Shown here piece by piece: positions 30,998 through 38,633 of a DNA stretch of 38,633 nucleotides. The stretch spans positions 1 through 38,633 of the forward strand of contig CAJUCM010000018.1 in assembly GCA_910585235.1 (NCBI GenBank), given 5' to 3'. Origin of the DNA: an uncultured Christensenella sp. GTDB taxonomy: Bacteria; Bacillota; Clostridia; Christensenellales; Borkfalkiaceae. Under the pieces are notes generated by a model. It was given only the letters and a program-made list of their open reading frames with translations, was not told the origin of the DNA and searched no databases. Each line of letters begins with the position of its first letter. The stretch's first letter is position 1. The translations under genes and the position numbers were made by a program.

Positions 30998-32533
30998 ATG
31001 AATCACGAAAAAGTGCTTGTTCTCGATTTCGGCGGACAGTACAATCAACTGATCGCACGGCGCGTGCGCGATCTGGGCGTTTACTGCGATCTGAAACCCT
31101 GCTCTATGCCGTTGGAGGAAATCAAAGCGTATGCGCCCGTCGGCATTATCTTTACGGGCGGTCCGAACAGCGTCTATGACGAACGTTCTCCGCACGTTTC
31201 CGAAGAGATATTTTCGCTCGGAATCCCCGTTCTCGGAATATGCTACGGCGCACAATTGATCGCCTACACGCTCGGAGGAAAGGTGACGCACGCAAAGGCG
31301 GGTGAGTACGGCAAACGCGAATTTTCCTTTATGAAAAAAAGTCCGCTCTCGGAGGGGATCCCCGAAAAGAGCGTGTGCTGGATGAGCCATACCGACCTCG
31401 TCGGCGAAATACCGTCGGGCTTCGAGGTGCTTGCAAGCACGCCGACCTGCCCCGTGACGGTGTTCGGGGATATTCAAAGGAAGATTTACGGCGTGCAGTT
31501 CCACCCCGAAGTCGTTCATTCCGAATACGGAAACGAACTTCTTAAAAATTTCCTGTATCGCGTCTGTAATGCCGCGGGCGACTGGACGATGAAAAACTTC
31601 GTCGGGGAACAGGTCAAACTTCTCAAAGACAAGATCGGGAACCGAAAAGTACTCTGCGCCATGTCGGGCGGAGTGGATTCCGCCGTCGCCGCGGCGCTCG
31701 TCCACAGGGCGGCGGGGGACAATCTCGTCTGCGTTTTTGTGGATCACGGTCTTTTGCGCAAATATGAGGCGGAAGAGGTCGTGAGCGTATTCCGCGACGG
31801 ATTGGGCATGAACCTCGTCAAGGTTGATGCGGAAGAGCGATTTTTGGGCAAACTTGCAGGCGTTGCGGAACCCGAAGAAAAACGCAAGATCATCGGCGCG
31901 GAATTTATCAAAGTATTTGAAGCCGAGGCAAAAAAGATCGGCGCGGTAGATTTTTTGGTGCAGGGTACGATTTATCCCGACGTGATCGAGAGCGGAAAGG
32001 ACAAGAGCGCCGTCATCAAGAGCCACCACAATGTGGGCGGACTTCCGTCCGTTGTTGACTTCCGCGAAATCGTCGAGCCATTGCGCGATCTCTTTAAGGA
32101 CGAGGTGCGTAAAGTGGGAACGGAACTCGGACTTCCCGATTCCGTCGTGAACCGTCAGCCCTTCCCCGGACCCGGACTTGCGATCCGTATCATGGGCGAG
32201 GTGACGAAAGAAAAGCTCGAAACGTTGCGCGATGCGGACTACATTTTGCGCGAAGAAATCAAAAATGCGGGACTCGATAGGGAGATATGGCAGTATTTCG
32301 CCGTCATAACGAACAGCAAGACAGTGGGCGTGCAGGGCGATTTCAGAACGTATGAAAACGTCATCGCGCTCCGCGCCGTCACAAGCGTTGACGCCATGAC
32401 CGCCGACTGGGCGCGTATTCCCTATGACTTATTGGAAAAAATTTCCAACCGCATTACCAACGAAGTGAAGTATGCGAACAGGATCGTCTACGATATTACG
32501 AGCAAACCGCCCTCAACCATTGAGTGGGAATAA
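30998..32533 (+). CDS. guaA: GMP synthase (glutamine-hydrolysing), full length
   Basis: 511 residues. It converts XMP, glutamine and ATP to GMP. The glutaminase domain has the triad Cys82 (GICYGAQ), His169 and Glu171 (QFHPEV). The ATP-pyrophosphatase domain has the P-loop SGGVDS (223-228), and the C-terminal dimerisation domain ends TIEWE. The start at 30998 (MNHEKVLVLDFG) is chosen for the GGAG 5 nt upstream; an upstream in-frame ATG overlaps the terminator. It is followed by a second GuaA paralogue without the glutaminase domain. Confidence 0.95.
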   Translation: MNHEKVLVLDFGGQYNQLIARRVRDLGVYCDLKPCSMPLEEIKAYAPVGIIFTGGPNSVYDERSPHVSEEIFSLGIPVLGICYGAQLIAYTLGGKVTHAKAGEYGKREFSFMKKSPLSEGIPEKSVCWMSHTDLVGEIPSGFEVLASTPTCPVTVFGDIQRKIYGVQFHPEVVHSEYGNELLKNFLYRVCNAAGDWTMKNFVGEQVKLLKDKIGNRKVLCAMSGGVDSAVAAALVHRAAGDNLVCVFVDHGLLRKYEAEEVVSVFRDGLGMNLVKVDAEERFLGKLAGVAEPEEKRKIIGAEFIKVFEAEAKKIGAVDFLVQGTIYPDVIESGKDKSAVIKSHHNVGGLPSVVDFREIVEPLRDLFKDEVRKVGTELGLPDSVVNRQPFPGPGLAIRIMGEVTKEKLETLRDADYILREEIKNAGLDREIWQYFAVITNSKTVGVQGDFRTYENVIALRAVTSVDAMTADWARIPYDLLEKISNRITNEVKYANRIVYDITSKPPSTIEWE

Positions 32534-32535
32534 GT

Positions 32536-32657
32536 TCACGAATTTTCTTTTGCTACACAAAACAAAATTCCGTGAGGGCTGAGGTCGTGAAAGCTATGCT
32601 TTCCGACATTAGCCTCGCAGGGTACCGCTCGGCAGAACAAAAGACATATTAGCAAAA
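32536..32657 (+). ncRNA. Candidate structured leader RNA before the second guaA gene
   Basis: The 148-nt gap between the two guaA genes holds several helices. Helix A is 32536-32546 with 32564-32575 (11 bp, one bulge). Helix B is 32584-32587 plus 32589-32594 with 32598-32607 (10 bp, one bulged U, triloop). The loop of helix A (TTTTGCTA, 32548-32555) is exactly complementary to 32650-32657, just before the SD, and also pairs in part with 32638-32643, so two states exclude each other. GCTGAG (32578-32583) can pair with CTCGGC (32628-32633). I do not recognise a known riboswitch class. Confidence 0.5.
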
Positions 32658-32681
32658 TCAGTATTACGGAGGAAATATAAA

Positions 32682-33662
32682 ATGGAGAACAACAAAAGAC
32701 CGGACAGCATGAAACGCATTACAAACGAAACGCTTGCGGGGGCGTTTATCGACGAACAGGTTACGCTCGTCAAAAAACAGGTCGGCGATAAAAAAGTATT
32801 GCTTGCTCTCAGCGGAGGGGTGGACTCTTCCGTCGTAGCGGCGCTCCTGATCAAGGCGATCGGGAAAAATCTCGTGTGCGTGCACGTCAATCACGGACTG
32901 TTGAGAAAGGGCGAGCCCGAACAGGTCGTCGAGGTGTTCCGCAATCAGATGAACGCAAACCTCGTCTATGTCGATGCGATCGACCGCTTCTTGAATAAAC
33001 TCGAAGGGGTTGCCGAGCCGGAGAAGAAACGCAAAATTATCGGCGCGGAGTTCATCCGCGTGTTTGAGGAAGAGGCAAGGAAGCAAGAAGGGATCGAATT
33101 TCTCGCACAGGGAACGATCTACCCCGACATTCTCGAAAGCGACGGGGTCAAGGCGCACCACAATGTGGGCGGACTTCCCGAAGATCTGAAATTTGAATTG
33201 GTCGAACCGCTCAAATTCCTCTATAAGGACGAAGTGCGCGTCGTGGGAAAAGCGTTGGGACTGCCCGACGGAATGGTCTATCGTCAGCCTTTCCCCGGAC
33301 CGGGGCTGGGCGTTCGTTGCCTCGGCGCGATCACCCGCGACCGTCTTGAAATCGTGCGCGAATCGGATGCGATTTTGAGAGAGGAATTTGCAAAGAACGG
33401 GTTGGAGGGAAAAGTATGGCAGTACTTTACGGCAGTTCCCGATTTCCGCTCGGTGGGCGTCAAGAACGGCAAGCGGACCTATGCCTATCCCGTGATCCTG
33501 CGCGCGGTCAATACAAAGGACGCGATGACGGCGACCGTCGAAAACGTTCCCTTTGAACTTTTACAGCATATCACGAACCGTATCACGGGCGAAGTTGAGG
33601 GGGTCAACAGAGTTCTTTATGACCTTACCCCGAAGCCCTGCGGTACGATCGAATGGGAATAA
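32682..33662 (+). CDS. GMP synthase paralogue, ATP-pyrophosphatase subunit only
   Basis: 326 residues, equal to the C-terminal two thirds of GuaA. It has the P-loop SGGVDSS (44-50), then LLRKGEPEQV, the long HHNVGGLPEDL loop, RQPFPGPGLGVR and the C-terminal dimerisation region ending TIEWE. No glutaminase domain is present, as in the archaeal two-subunit form. It is clearly related to, but not a simple copy of, the upstream guaA. It could use free ammonia, pair with a separate glutaminase, or have drifted in function. A GGAGG SD precedes the ATG, which is preceded by a candidate structured RNA. A terminator follows. Confidence 0.9.
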   Translation: MENNKRPDSMKRITNETLAGAFIDEQVTLVKKQVGDKKVLLALSGGVDSSVVAALLIKAIGKNLVCVHVNHGLLRKGEPEQVVEVFRNQMNANLVYVDAIDRFLNKLEGVAEPEKKRKIIGAEFIRVFEEEARKQEGIEFLAQGTIYPDILESDGVKAHHNVGGLPEDLKFELVEPLKFLYKDEVRVVGKALGLPDGMVYRQPFPGPGLGVRCLGAITRDRLEIVRESDAILREEFAKNGLEGKVWQYFTAVPDFRSVGVKNGKRTYAYPVILRAVNTKDAMTATVENVPFELLQHITNRITGEVEGVNRVLYDLTPKPCGTIEWE

Positions 33663-33679
33663 TATTTCTTTATAATAGT

Positions 33680-33710
33680 CCCGCCCGCGCATTGCGCGGG
33701 CGGGAGTTTT
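33680..33710 (+). terminator. Terminator after the second guaA paralogue
   Basis: A perfect 11-bp GC-rich stem (33680-33690 with 33694-33704), a 3-nt loop and AGTTTTT. It lies against the end of the convergent XRE gene. Confidence 0.9.
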
Positions 33711-34042
33711 TATTGTTTTGCGTTCGCGGTCAATAAAAATTCGAGAAAGGCGGAAGCCTGCGCCTTTTCGCGTTCTTGCAAGCGTCTGTAAGCGGATAGC
33801 AACGCCTTTTCGCGTTCGCTAAGATCGCTCTGGATATTCACGTTGCCGAAGTCGTCCTCCCGCCCCAACAGATAGTCCGTGGAACAGCCGAAGCAGTCCG
33901 CAAGCGCGCAGATAAATTTTGCGGTCGGCTCAGACTTTTCCTTTTCCCACAGGTCGATCGACTTCTGACTCGAACCGATTTTTTGCGCGAGCTCGCGCTG
34001 GCTCAATCCCATTTCTTTTCTGATCGCGCGGATCTGTATCAT
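33710..34042 (-). CDS. XRE-family transcriptional regulator
   Basis: 110 residues. An N-terminal Cro/C1-type helix-turn-helix (about 1-60: IRKEMGLSQRELAQKIGSSQ, then IDLWEKEKSEPTAKFICALA, DCFGCSTDYLLG) is followed by a charged helical tail that may mediate dimer formation. The start at 34042 is chosen for AAGGAG 7 nt upstream; a further upstream ATG adds 15 non-conserved residues. It is divergent from a PH-domain membrane protein, and the intergenic region has a 10-bp-arm palindrome just past the predicted +1 of that gene. It is therefore a likely repressor of its neighbour. Confidence 0.92.
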   Translation of the reverse strand: MIQIRAIRKEMGLSQRELAQKIGSSQKSIDLWEKEKSEPTAKFICALADCFGCSTDYLLGREDDFGNVNIQSDLSEREKALLSAYRRLQEREKAQASAFLEFLLTANAKQ

Positions 34043-34113
34043 GATATCTCCTTTATAAAATGTCTCTGTCGTTGATTTTTGTATCATTATAGTAAAAAAC
34101 TACTTATAATCGC

Positions 34114-34142
34114 TTGACAAAGAAATATATTACCGATATAAT
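34114..34142 (+). promoter_or_regulatory. Consensus promoter of the PH-domain protein gene
   Basis: TTGACA (34114-34119), 17 nt, TATAAT (34137-34142): a perfect match. +1 is near 34149, at the edge of the palindrome. Confidence 0.85.
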
Positions 34143-34149
34143 ATTGACA

Positions 34150-34171
34150 ATTGAGTATTAAAATACTCAAT
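34150..34171. promoter_or_regulatory. Candidate operator palindrome, probably for the XRE regulator
   Basis: Two 10-nt arms (34150-34159, ATTGAGTATT, and 34162-34171) flank a 2-nt centre. The site begins at about +1 of the perfect promoter, an ideal position for a repressor. A further TACTTAT (34101-34107) and its inverse ATAAGTA (34170-34176) flank the promoter. Confidence 0.6.
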
Positions 34172-34199
34172 AAGTAATTTTTTTAAGGAGAGAAGAAGT

Positions 34200-34787
34200 A
34201 TGAACTATGTAGATAGAAATCTACGGAACGGGGAAGAAGTCATTGTGAAAGCGAAGATCAGTTTTTGGTACGTGTTGCCGAGAATTATTTTTTGCGCCCT
34301 GATGATCGCCGCCGCGGCGGTGCTTACGGAGGTGGTTTTCAAAGAACCCGAATTCGGCGATTCGGACTGGAAGACAAAGGCGGAATTGTTTTCCTATCTG
34401 CGCACCGCCGTTTGGGCGGCGTTTCCGGTCGTCGGGGCGTTTCCGCTTCTTTTGAGGATCATTGCGATTTTTACCACACACCTTGCGGTCACCAATAAAC
34501 GCGTTATGGGCAAGCAGGGGAATCTTAAAATCAAGACGCTGGACGTTCCGATCGAAAAGATCGACGGCGTTTCGTTCAACGCGGGAATGCTCGGAAATCT
34601 GTTCCGCTACTATCACGTTAAAATTGCGAGCGTCGGCTCGCAGGGCTATATTTTTCATGCGGTGAGCAATGCGCAGAAGTTCAAGGACGAAGTGAACGAC
34701 GCGATCGAAAAACACGCCGAACAGGCGCGGAAAGATCAGGCGGCGCAGATCGCCATGGCAATGAACGGCTCCCGCGCAGGGGACTGA
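34200..34787 (+). CDS. PH-domain membrane protein (bPH2/YdbS type)
   Basis: 195 residues. Two transmembrane helices (about 24-46 and 67-92) are followed by a bacterial PH domain (about 92-175) with the typical LAVTNKRVMGKQGNLKIKTL start and PIEKIDGVSFNAG. Such proteins (DUF304) are common in Firmicutes, with no well-defined function; some are linked to resistance to secreted toxins or bacteriocins. An AAGGAG SD lies 9 nt before the ATG. A perfect promoter and an operator-like palindrome precede it, pointing to tight control by the divergent XRE protein. Confidence 0.88.
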   Translation: MNYVDRNLRNGEEVIVKAKISFWYVLPRIIFCALMIAAAAVLTEVVFKEPEFGDSDWKTKAELFSYLRTAVWAAFPVVGAFPLLLRIIAIFTTHLAVTNKRVMGKQGNLKIKTLDVPIEKIDGVSFNAGMLGNLFRYYHVKIASVGSQGYIFHAVSNAQKFKDEVNDAIEKHAEQARKDQAAQIAMAMNGSRAGD

Positions 34788-34810
34788 TTCGGAATCTAAC
34801 ATAAAACCGT

Positions 34811-34847
34811 AAAACAGGCGTGTAAAAACACGTCTGTTTTTTTATTT
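34811..34847 (+). terminator. Terminator after the PH-domain protein gene
   Basis: A 12-bp stem (34811-34822 with 34829-34840, one G-U pair), a 6-nt loop and a T-rich tail. Confidence 0.88.
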
Positions 34848-34966
34848 GTCGGAAGAAATAAATCAAATAGAATACGACGATATGTACTCAATTTGTAATA
34901 AACCCTTAAAATAATTCAAAAATCCATGCAATTTTAGGACAAATTTGCCAAAACTGCAAAGTACCG

Positions 34967-34995
34967 TTGAGTTATCGGCGGTTATGAAATACAAT
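34967..34995 (+). promoter_or_regulatory. Promoter of the second AraC regulator
   Basis: TTGAGT (34967-34972), 17 nt, TACAAT (34990-34995). +1 is near 35002; a small GCCG-AAAC-CGGC dyad (34999-35010) lies over it. The rest of the gap back to the previous terminator is A+T-rich with nothing recognisable. Confidence 0.7.
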
Positions 34996-35024
34996 AAAGC
35001 CGAAACCGGCAAAAGCGGGGCACT

Positions 35025-35921
35025 ATGAGAAAAATAACTTTTGAATCAAACGATAAAAACGGCGTGTTCAGCGAGGGCGAATACACGTTCAATATCCAGA
35101 GGATCGGGCAGGAGTACTGCAAGGTCAATAAAAAGCGGGAGTGCCGCGTTCCCGGCTGTTACGCCCTGCATTTTATCATGTTCGGCACGGGGACATTGAA
35201 AGTCGGCGACAACACCCGCGTTCTCGGCGAGGGCGAAGTATTTCTGCTGTATGAGGGAGAGTATTACGAATATCAGCCGAGCAAGACCGATCCGTGGTCG
35301 TACGTCTGGGTCGACATCAAGGGGAAGAATCTTTCGGGGTTCTTCGGACTGTGCGGCTTCACCAAGGAAAATCCCTGCGTGCGGCTGAGCGACTATAAGA
35401 GCACCGTTCCGCTCCTCAGGGAGCTGTACGACGTATATTCGGAAAGTCCCGTTTCGGACATCGAATCCGAGGCGTATTGTCTGTTATTGTTCGGCAGACT
35501 TCTGAAAGAGCGGACGGGCAGCGCGCTTTTCAAGGATTCGGCGCAACAGCGCGAATACAGAAAAATGCGCAACGCGCTCATCTACATGAACAACAATTTC
35601 CGCACGGACATGACGCCGATGGAAATTGCGAACGAGTTGCATATGTCATACCGTTCGTTCATGCGCTTGATGTCCGAAACGGTAGGAATGACCCCGACCG
35701 AATATATCAACGCCTGCCGCATTTCGTCGGCGTGCGTGATTATTCAGCATTGCGACTACACGATGGACGAGGTTGCAAACGAGGTGGGGATTTCCGATCA
35801 GAGCTATTTTTCCCGTCTGTTCAAAAAAATCAAGGGAATGACGCCTACGGAATATGCGGCGCAATGCAGGGACGACGATCCTTTCCTTTGGATGAAGGAA
35901 AAGAATATCGATTTTAAGTAA
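35025..35921 (+). CDS. AraC-family transcriptional regulator of the sugar ABC operon
   Basis: 298 residues. The N-terminal cupin-like sensor domain (about 20-110) has YALHFIMFGTGTLKVG and EVFLLYEGEYYEY. The C-terminal DNA-binding domain (about 185-285) holds two helix-turn-helix units: TPMEIANELHMSYRSFMRLM, then MDEVANEVGISDQSYFSRLF and GMTPTEYAAQCR. It lies 37 nt before, and in line with, a sugar-binding lipoprotein and permease, so it probably activates them. A GGGG-type SD and a good promoter lie upstream. The inducer is unknown. Confidence 0.9.
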   Translation: MRKITFESNDKNGVFSEGEYTFNIQRIGQEYCKVNKKRECRVPGCYALHFIMFGTGTLKVGDNTRVLGEGEVFLLYEGEYYEYQPSKTDPWSYVWVDIKGKNLSGFFGLCGFTKENPCVRLSDYKSTVPLLRELYDVYSESPVSDIESEAYCLLLFGRLLKERTGSALFKDSAQQREYRKMRNALIYMNNNFRTDMTPMEIANELHMSYRSFMRLMSETVGMTPTEYINACRISSACVIIQHCDYTMDEVANEVGISDQSYFSRLFKKIKGMTPTEYAAQCRDDDPFLWMKEKNIDFK

Positions 35922-35958
35922 ATACGGAAGAAACGATTAAAAATAACAGGAGGAAATT

Positions 35959-37794
35959 ATGAAGAAACTCAAAAACGTTTTGACGGCGGCGGTATGCTGT
36001 GCAGTCGGGCTTTCGGCGGCGGCTTGCGCCGACGGAGGTGGGGCGACGAAGATCAGATTTTATTACGATATTTCGGGCAACCGTACCGCGGTGTATTCGG
36101 AAATCGTGGACGCCTACAACAACGGACAGGGCAAGGCGGACGGCGTAAGCGTCATCAAAGTGCCGCTTACGGGAATCGCGGAGGACGCGCAGGCAAACCT
36201 TTCGCGTAAGAACGGCGCGAACATATATACGCTTTCGAGCAAAGTGTTCCGTAAAATGGCGGTTCTCGATCTGATGCTCGAACTCGACGGCTATCTTGAA
36301 AACGATCCGGGCGATCTCGACCTTTCCGATATTCCCGTGACCGCAACGGATATGTACCGCTTTACCCCGCGGAAAAACGCAAAGGGCGTATATGAAGCGG
36401 AAAAGGGCGCGTCTTATTTGGGGATTCCCAACGGCATTACGCCCTCCGTGCTTTATTACAACAAATCTTTTTTCCAGCTTGCGGAAATCAACGTGGTCTC
36501 CGTTGCCGAGAGCGACGTCGGAAAGGGCGAATATGCAAAGGTAAAGCCGCACGGCTATGCGGAATATGCCGAAGAATACGGCGCTCCCTATCCCGACGCA
36601 AAACTTTCGACCAACTTAAAGGGCGAGCGCGTCTATAAAGTGTTCAACAATCAGATCCCCATGAACTGGGAGGAGATGCGCTATCTTGCGAAATGCTTTA
36701 CGAGAACCAAGACCGATCAGAGCGGGGCGACGACGGGATATAATCCCTCCTCGCCGTCGGCATACGGTTACATGACGGAGTGGTGGTTCAATTACGGCTG
36801 GTCGGTCGGGGGCGACTGTATCGGTTACGACGGAGAGAAATATTCCTTTACCGTCTGCGACAAAACTCCCAACTGGCTCGTGACGGCGCAGGAGGGGGTC
36901 ACGATCAACGGCAACAGCTATGCGGCGGGCGAGGTCGTCACCTATGAGGATAAGATCGCGGAGAGCGATATTGCCTCCAAAGAGGGCTTGACGGAATTGC
37001 CGTCGCAGTACGACGCATTTTTGGAATTCTGCCGTCTCGCCGTTCCGGAGGCGAACGAAGTGGATGCGGGCAAGAACGGTTACGCGCTTCTGAACAACAA
37101 GAGCTTATCTGACAGAGAGGGCAGTTTCACTTCGGGTGAATCGGCGATCATGATGGGCGATTTTGCTTCCGGCGTGAGATACAGCTCGATCTCGACGCTC
37201 TCCTTTGATGTTGCGCCCGTGCATCAGTACAGAAAATATGTGGGCGGAAGCACCTACTTTACGGGCGAAGAGACGCTGAAAAACGAATATCTCAAAGTGA
37301 TCGGCAAGGATTACGGGGACGGCGAATACACGGGCGATCTTCTCTATGAAGACGGAACGCCCGTCGTTGGCAGGGCGGCGACGTTCGCCGCGGGACTTTC
37401 GCAGGCGCTCGTGATCCCCAAAAACAGCGATCCCGATAAATACGACGCTTCCTGGAAGTTCCTGCGCTATATGGCGGGAGCGGAGGCGCAGCTCATTCTG
37501 GCAAAGGCAAATCAGTCCGTTCCCAATCAGATGAGCGTTGCAAACAGCGACGCCTATCTGAAAGCGGAGGAGGGCAAACACCTCAACCGCGCCGCGCTGA
37601 TCTTATCCTCGCAGGAGACGCACGTCGGCGACTGGGGCTACTTTGAAGAGGGCGAATGGGTCACGGCATGGGCGAACGTTCTGAATAAGCAGGTGCGCTT
37701 CGGCACCAAGACGCTGAGCGAATTTATCGGCGAAGTCAAGGCGGACGCGGATGCGGCGCTTGCGGCAAAACAAATCGTGATCAACAGGAGATAA
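35959..37794 (+). CDS. Extracellular sugar-binding lipoprotein of an ABC importer
   Basis: 611 residues, large for family 1 solute-binding proteins and typical of those taking up oligosaccharides in gut Clostridia. The signal is MKKLKNVLTAAVCCAVGLSA followed by the lipobox AAAC (Cys23). The mature part starts with the family beta-strand IRFYYDISGNRTAVYSEIVD. Later SGESAIMMGDFASG and WKFLRYMAGAEAQLILAKAN match the C-terminal lobe. An AGGAGG SD precedes the ATG. The permease starts 3 nt after its stop. The ligand cannot be told; the second permease and the ATPase lie outside. Confidence 0.9.
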   Translation: MKKLKNVLTAAVCCAVGLSAAACADGGGATKIRFYYDISGNRTAVYSEIVDAYNNGQGKADGVSVIKVPLTGIAEDAQANLSRKNGANIYTLSSKVFRKMAVLDLMLELDGYLENDPGDLDLSDIPVTATDMYRFTPRKNAKGVYEAEKGASYLGIPNGITPSVLYYNKSFFQLAEINVVSVAESDVGKGEYAKVKPHGYAEYAEEYGAPYPDAKLSTNLKGERVYKVFNNQIPMNWEEMRYLAKCFTRTKTDQSGATTGYNPSSPSAYGYMTEWWFNYGWSVGGDCIGYDGEKYSFTVCDKTPNWLVTAQEGVTINGNSYAAGEVVTYEDKIAESDIASKEGLTELPSQYDAFLEFCRLAVPEANEVDAGKNGYALLNNKSLSDREGSFTSGESAIMMGDFASGVRYSSISTLSFDVAPVHQYRKYVGGSTYFTGEETLKNEYLKVIGKDYGDGEYTGDLLYEDGTPVVGRAATFAAGLSQALVIPKNSDPDKYDASWKFLRYMAGAEAQLILAKANQSVPNQMSVANSDAYLKAEEGKHLNRAALILSSQETHVGDWGYFEEGEWVTAWANVLNKQVRFGTKTLSEFIGEVKADADAALAAKQIVINRR

Positions 37795-37797
37795 ATC

Positions 37798-38633
37798 TTG
37801 AAAGAGAAAGCAGATTCGGCAGTGGTGTTTACGGACGCGGATGCGACCCGCAAAAAACCGTTTAAGCCGAGGAGAAAATTCAAAGCGGAAGCGATCATCG
37901 GATTGTGCGGGGCGCTGTTCCCGCTCGTCGGGTTCGTTCTCTTTAACGTCTTTCCCATTGCGCTCTCGTTCGGCGCCATGTTCTGCGACGTGGAATACGG
38001 ACAGATCGATACGATGGTCTGGAATAATTTTGCAAATTTTTCCGCGGCTTTCACCGATCAGCGGTTCCTGCATTCGATCGGGATCACGCTGTGGCTTGCG
38101 ACCGCGCAGTTCGTTTCGCTCGGCATTGCGCTCTTTATCGCGTTTCTGCTCTCGAAAAAGACGTTCGGTTCGCGCGTGTTTCAGATCCTGTACTTCATTC
38201 CCTACGTTTGCTCGTCGGTGGCGGTCGGGATCATGTGGATGACGGTGTTTTCGCACAACGGCATTCTCAATCAGATTTTCAACAACGATATTAACTATCT
38301 CAACAATCCGGACGATACGAGCACGCTCACCTGGGCAATCTTTATCTCCATTGTATGGCAGTCCCCCGGCTACGGGATCGTGATGTACAAGGCGGCGTTC
38401 GCCGCGGTCAATCCCGTTCTCTACGAGGCGGCGAAGATCGACGGCGCGAACGAATGGAAACAGTTCGTGCATATCACGCTTCCCGGAATCGCGCCCACGA
38501 CTTTCTTTTTGATGATGGCGGGCATCGGCGCGGGGCTCACGATGTTCGACGCGGCAAAGCTGATGGCGCCCGCGGGCTGGGACGGTCTTGCGGGACTTGA
38601 CGACATGGGTCTGACCGTCTCCTATTATATCTA
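37798..38633 (+). CDS. Carbohydrate ABC transporter permease (MalF/UgpA type), partial
   Basis: Starts at a TTG codon with AGGAG 7 nt upstream and runs off the window after 278 residues. The N-terminal 30 residues are hydrophilic (KEKADSAVVFTDADATRKKP), then come transmembrane helices beginning IIGLCGALFPLVGFVLFNVF. The binding-protein-dependent transport domain includes FIPYVCSSVAVGIMWM and the EAA loop YEAAKIDGANEWKQFVHITLP that contacts the ATPase. It is 3 nt after the binding-protein gene. Only the last helix or so is missing. No ATG near this position fits, so the TTG start is preferred. Confidence 0.88.
   Translation, partial: MKEKADSAVVFTDADATRKKPFKPRRKFKAEAIIGLCGALFPLVGFVLFNVFPIALSFGAMFCDVEYGQIDTMVWNNFANFSAAFTDQRFLHSIGITLWLATAQFVSLGIALFIAFLLSKKTFGSRVFQILYFIPYVCSSVAVGIMWMTVFSHNGILNQIFNNDINYLNNPDDTSTLTWAIFISIVWQSPGYGIVMYKAAFAAVNPVLYEAAKIDGANEWKQFVHITLPGIAPTTFFLMMAGIGAGLTMFDAAKLMAPAGWDGLAGLDDMGLTVSYYI

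Noticed and set aside
32616..32632. T-box-like string AGGGTACCGC before the second guaA gene
   Set aside because: The essential UGGN bulge of the T-box motif is missing, and no specifier hairpin or terminator is present.
32574..32635. ZTP riboswitch resemblance (GGTCGTGA and CCGCTCGGCA)
   Set aside because: Conserved ZTP positions around GUGACUGG and CCGCCUGGGCA do not match and the helix layout differs. A covariance-model search would settle it.

Overview
The window looks like chromosomal DNA from a low-to-mid GC Firmicute, most likely an intestinal member of the Clostridia (possibly Christensenellales-like; this is inference, not a measured placement). The evidence is the rpmB / Gls24-like / fakA / recG neighbourhood, lipoproteins with typical lipoboxes, near-consensus sigma-A promoters (TTGACA-N17-TATAAT), strong Shine-Dalgarno (SD) sequences on most genes, a choloylglycine-hydrolase-type enzyme and carbohydrate-use genes. 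Most of the window is core chromosome. I see no phage, insertion sequence, CRISPR array or obvious defence locus.

Layout. 1-5100: the end of an M19 dipeptidase, rpmB on the minus strand, then a Gls24-like protein, fakA and recG. 5100-9110: a large secreted GH127-type beta-L-arabinofuranosidase-like lipoprotein divergent from an AraC regulator. 9107-12157: a WYL regulator divergent from a possible small ORF and tyrS, then yigZ. 12154-14567: four A+T-richer accessory genes (SAP-domain, GNAT, DJ-1/PfpI, GyrI-like). 14699-18000: clpB, tRNA-Thr(GGT) and a small coiled-coil ORF. 18028-20681: an ABC ATPase and FtsX-type permease pair. 20876-21850: a bile-salt-hydrolase/penicillin-acylase family enzyme with a striking hairpin over its start. 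21884-23766: a gene remnant, a flavin-reductase-like protein with a PCP_red-like tail, and a glycerophosphodiester phosphodiesterase. 23894-27127: lepA, a short MGMT-like gene and hemW. 27172-28746: a membrane-anchored permuted NlpC/P60-like hydrolase and a lipoprotein. 28861-33662: an unknown membrane protein translationally coupled to guaB, then guaA and a second GuaA paralogue with only the ATP-pyrophosphatase half. 33710-34787: an XRE regulator divergent from a PH-domain membrane protein. 35025 to the end: an AraC regulator, a sugar-type solute-binding lipoprotein and a permease cut by the window edge.

How the genes work together. guaB and guaA form the IMP to XMP to GMP route. The extra GuaA paralogue is preceded by a compact, apparently structured leader RNA with mutually exclusive pairings. 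The two AraC regulators sit beside sugar-use genes and probably control them. The XRE and WYL regulators each have a dyad overlapping a divergent promoter.

The signals most worth a second look are the structured RNA between the two guaA genes (32536-32657), the start-codon hairpin of the choloylglycine-hydrolase gene (20843-20887), and several genes whose predicted transcripts begin at or within a few bases of the start codon with no SD (the GDPD gene, the NlpC-like gene, perhaps recG).
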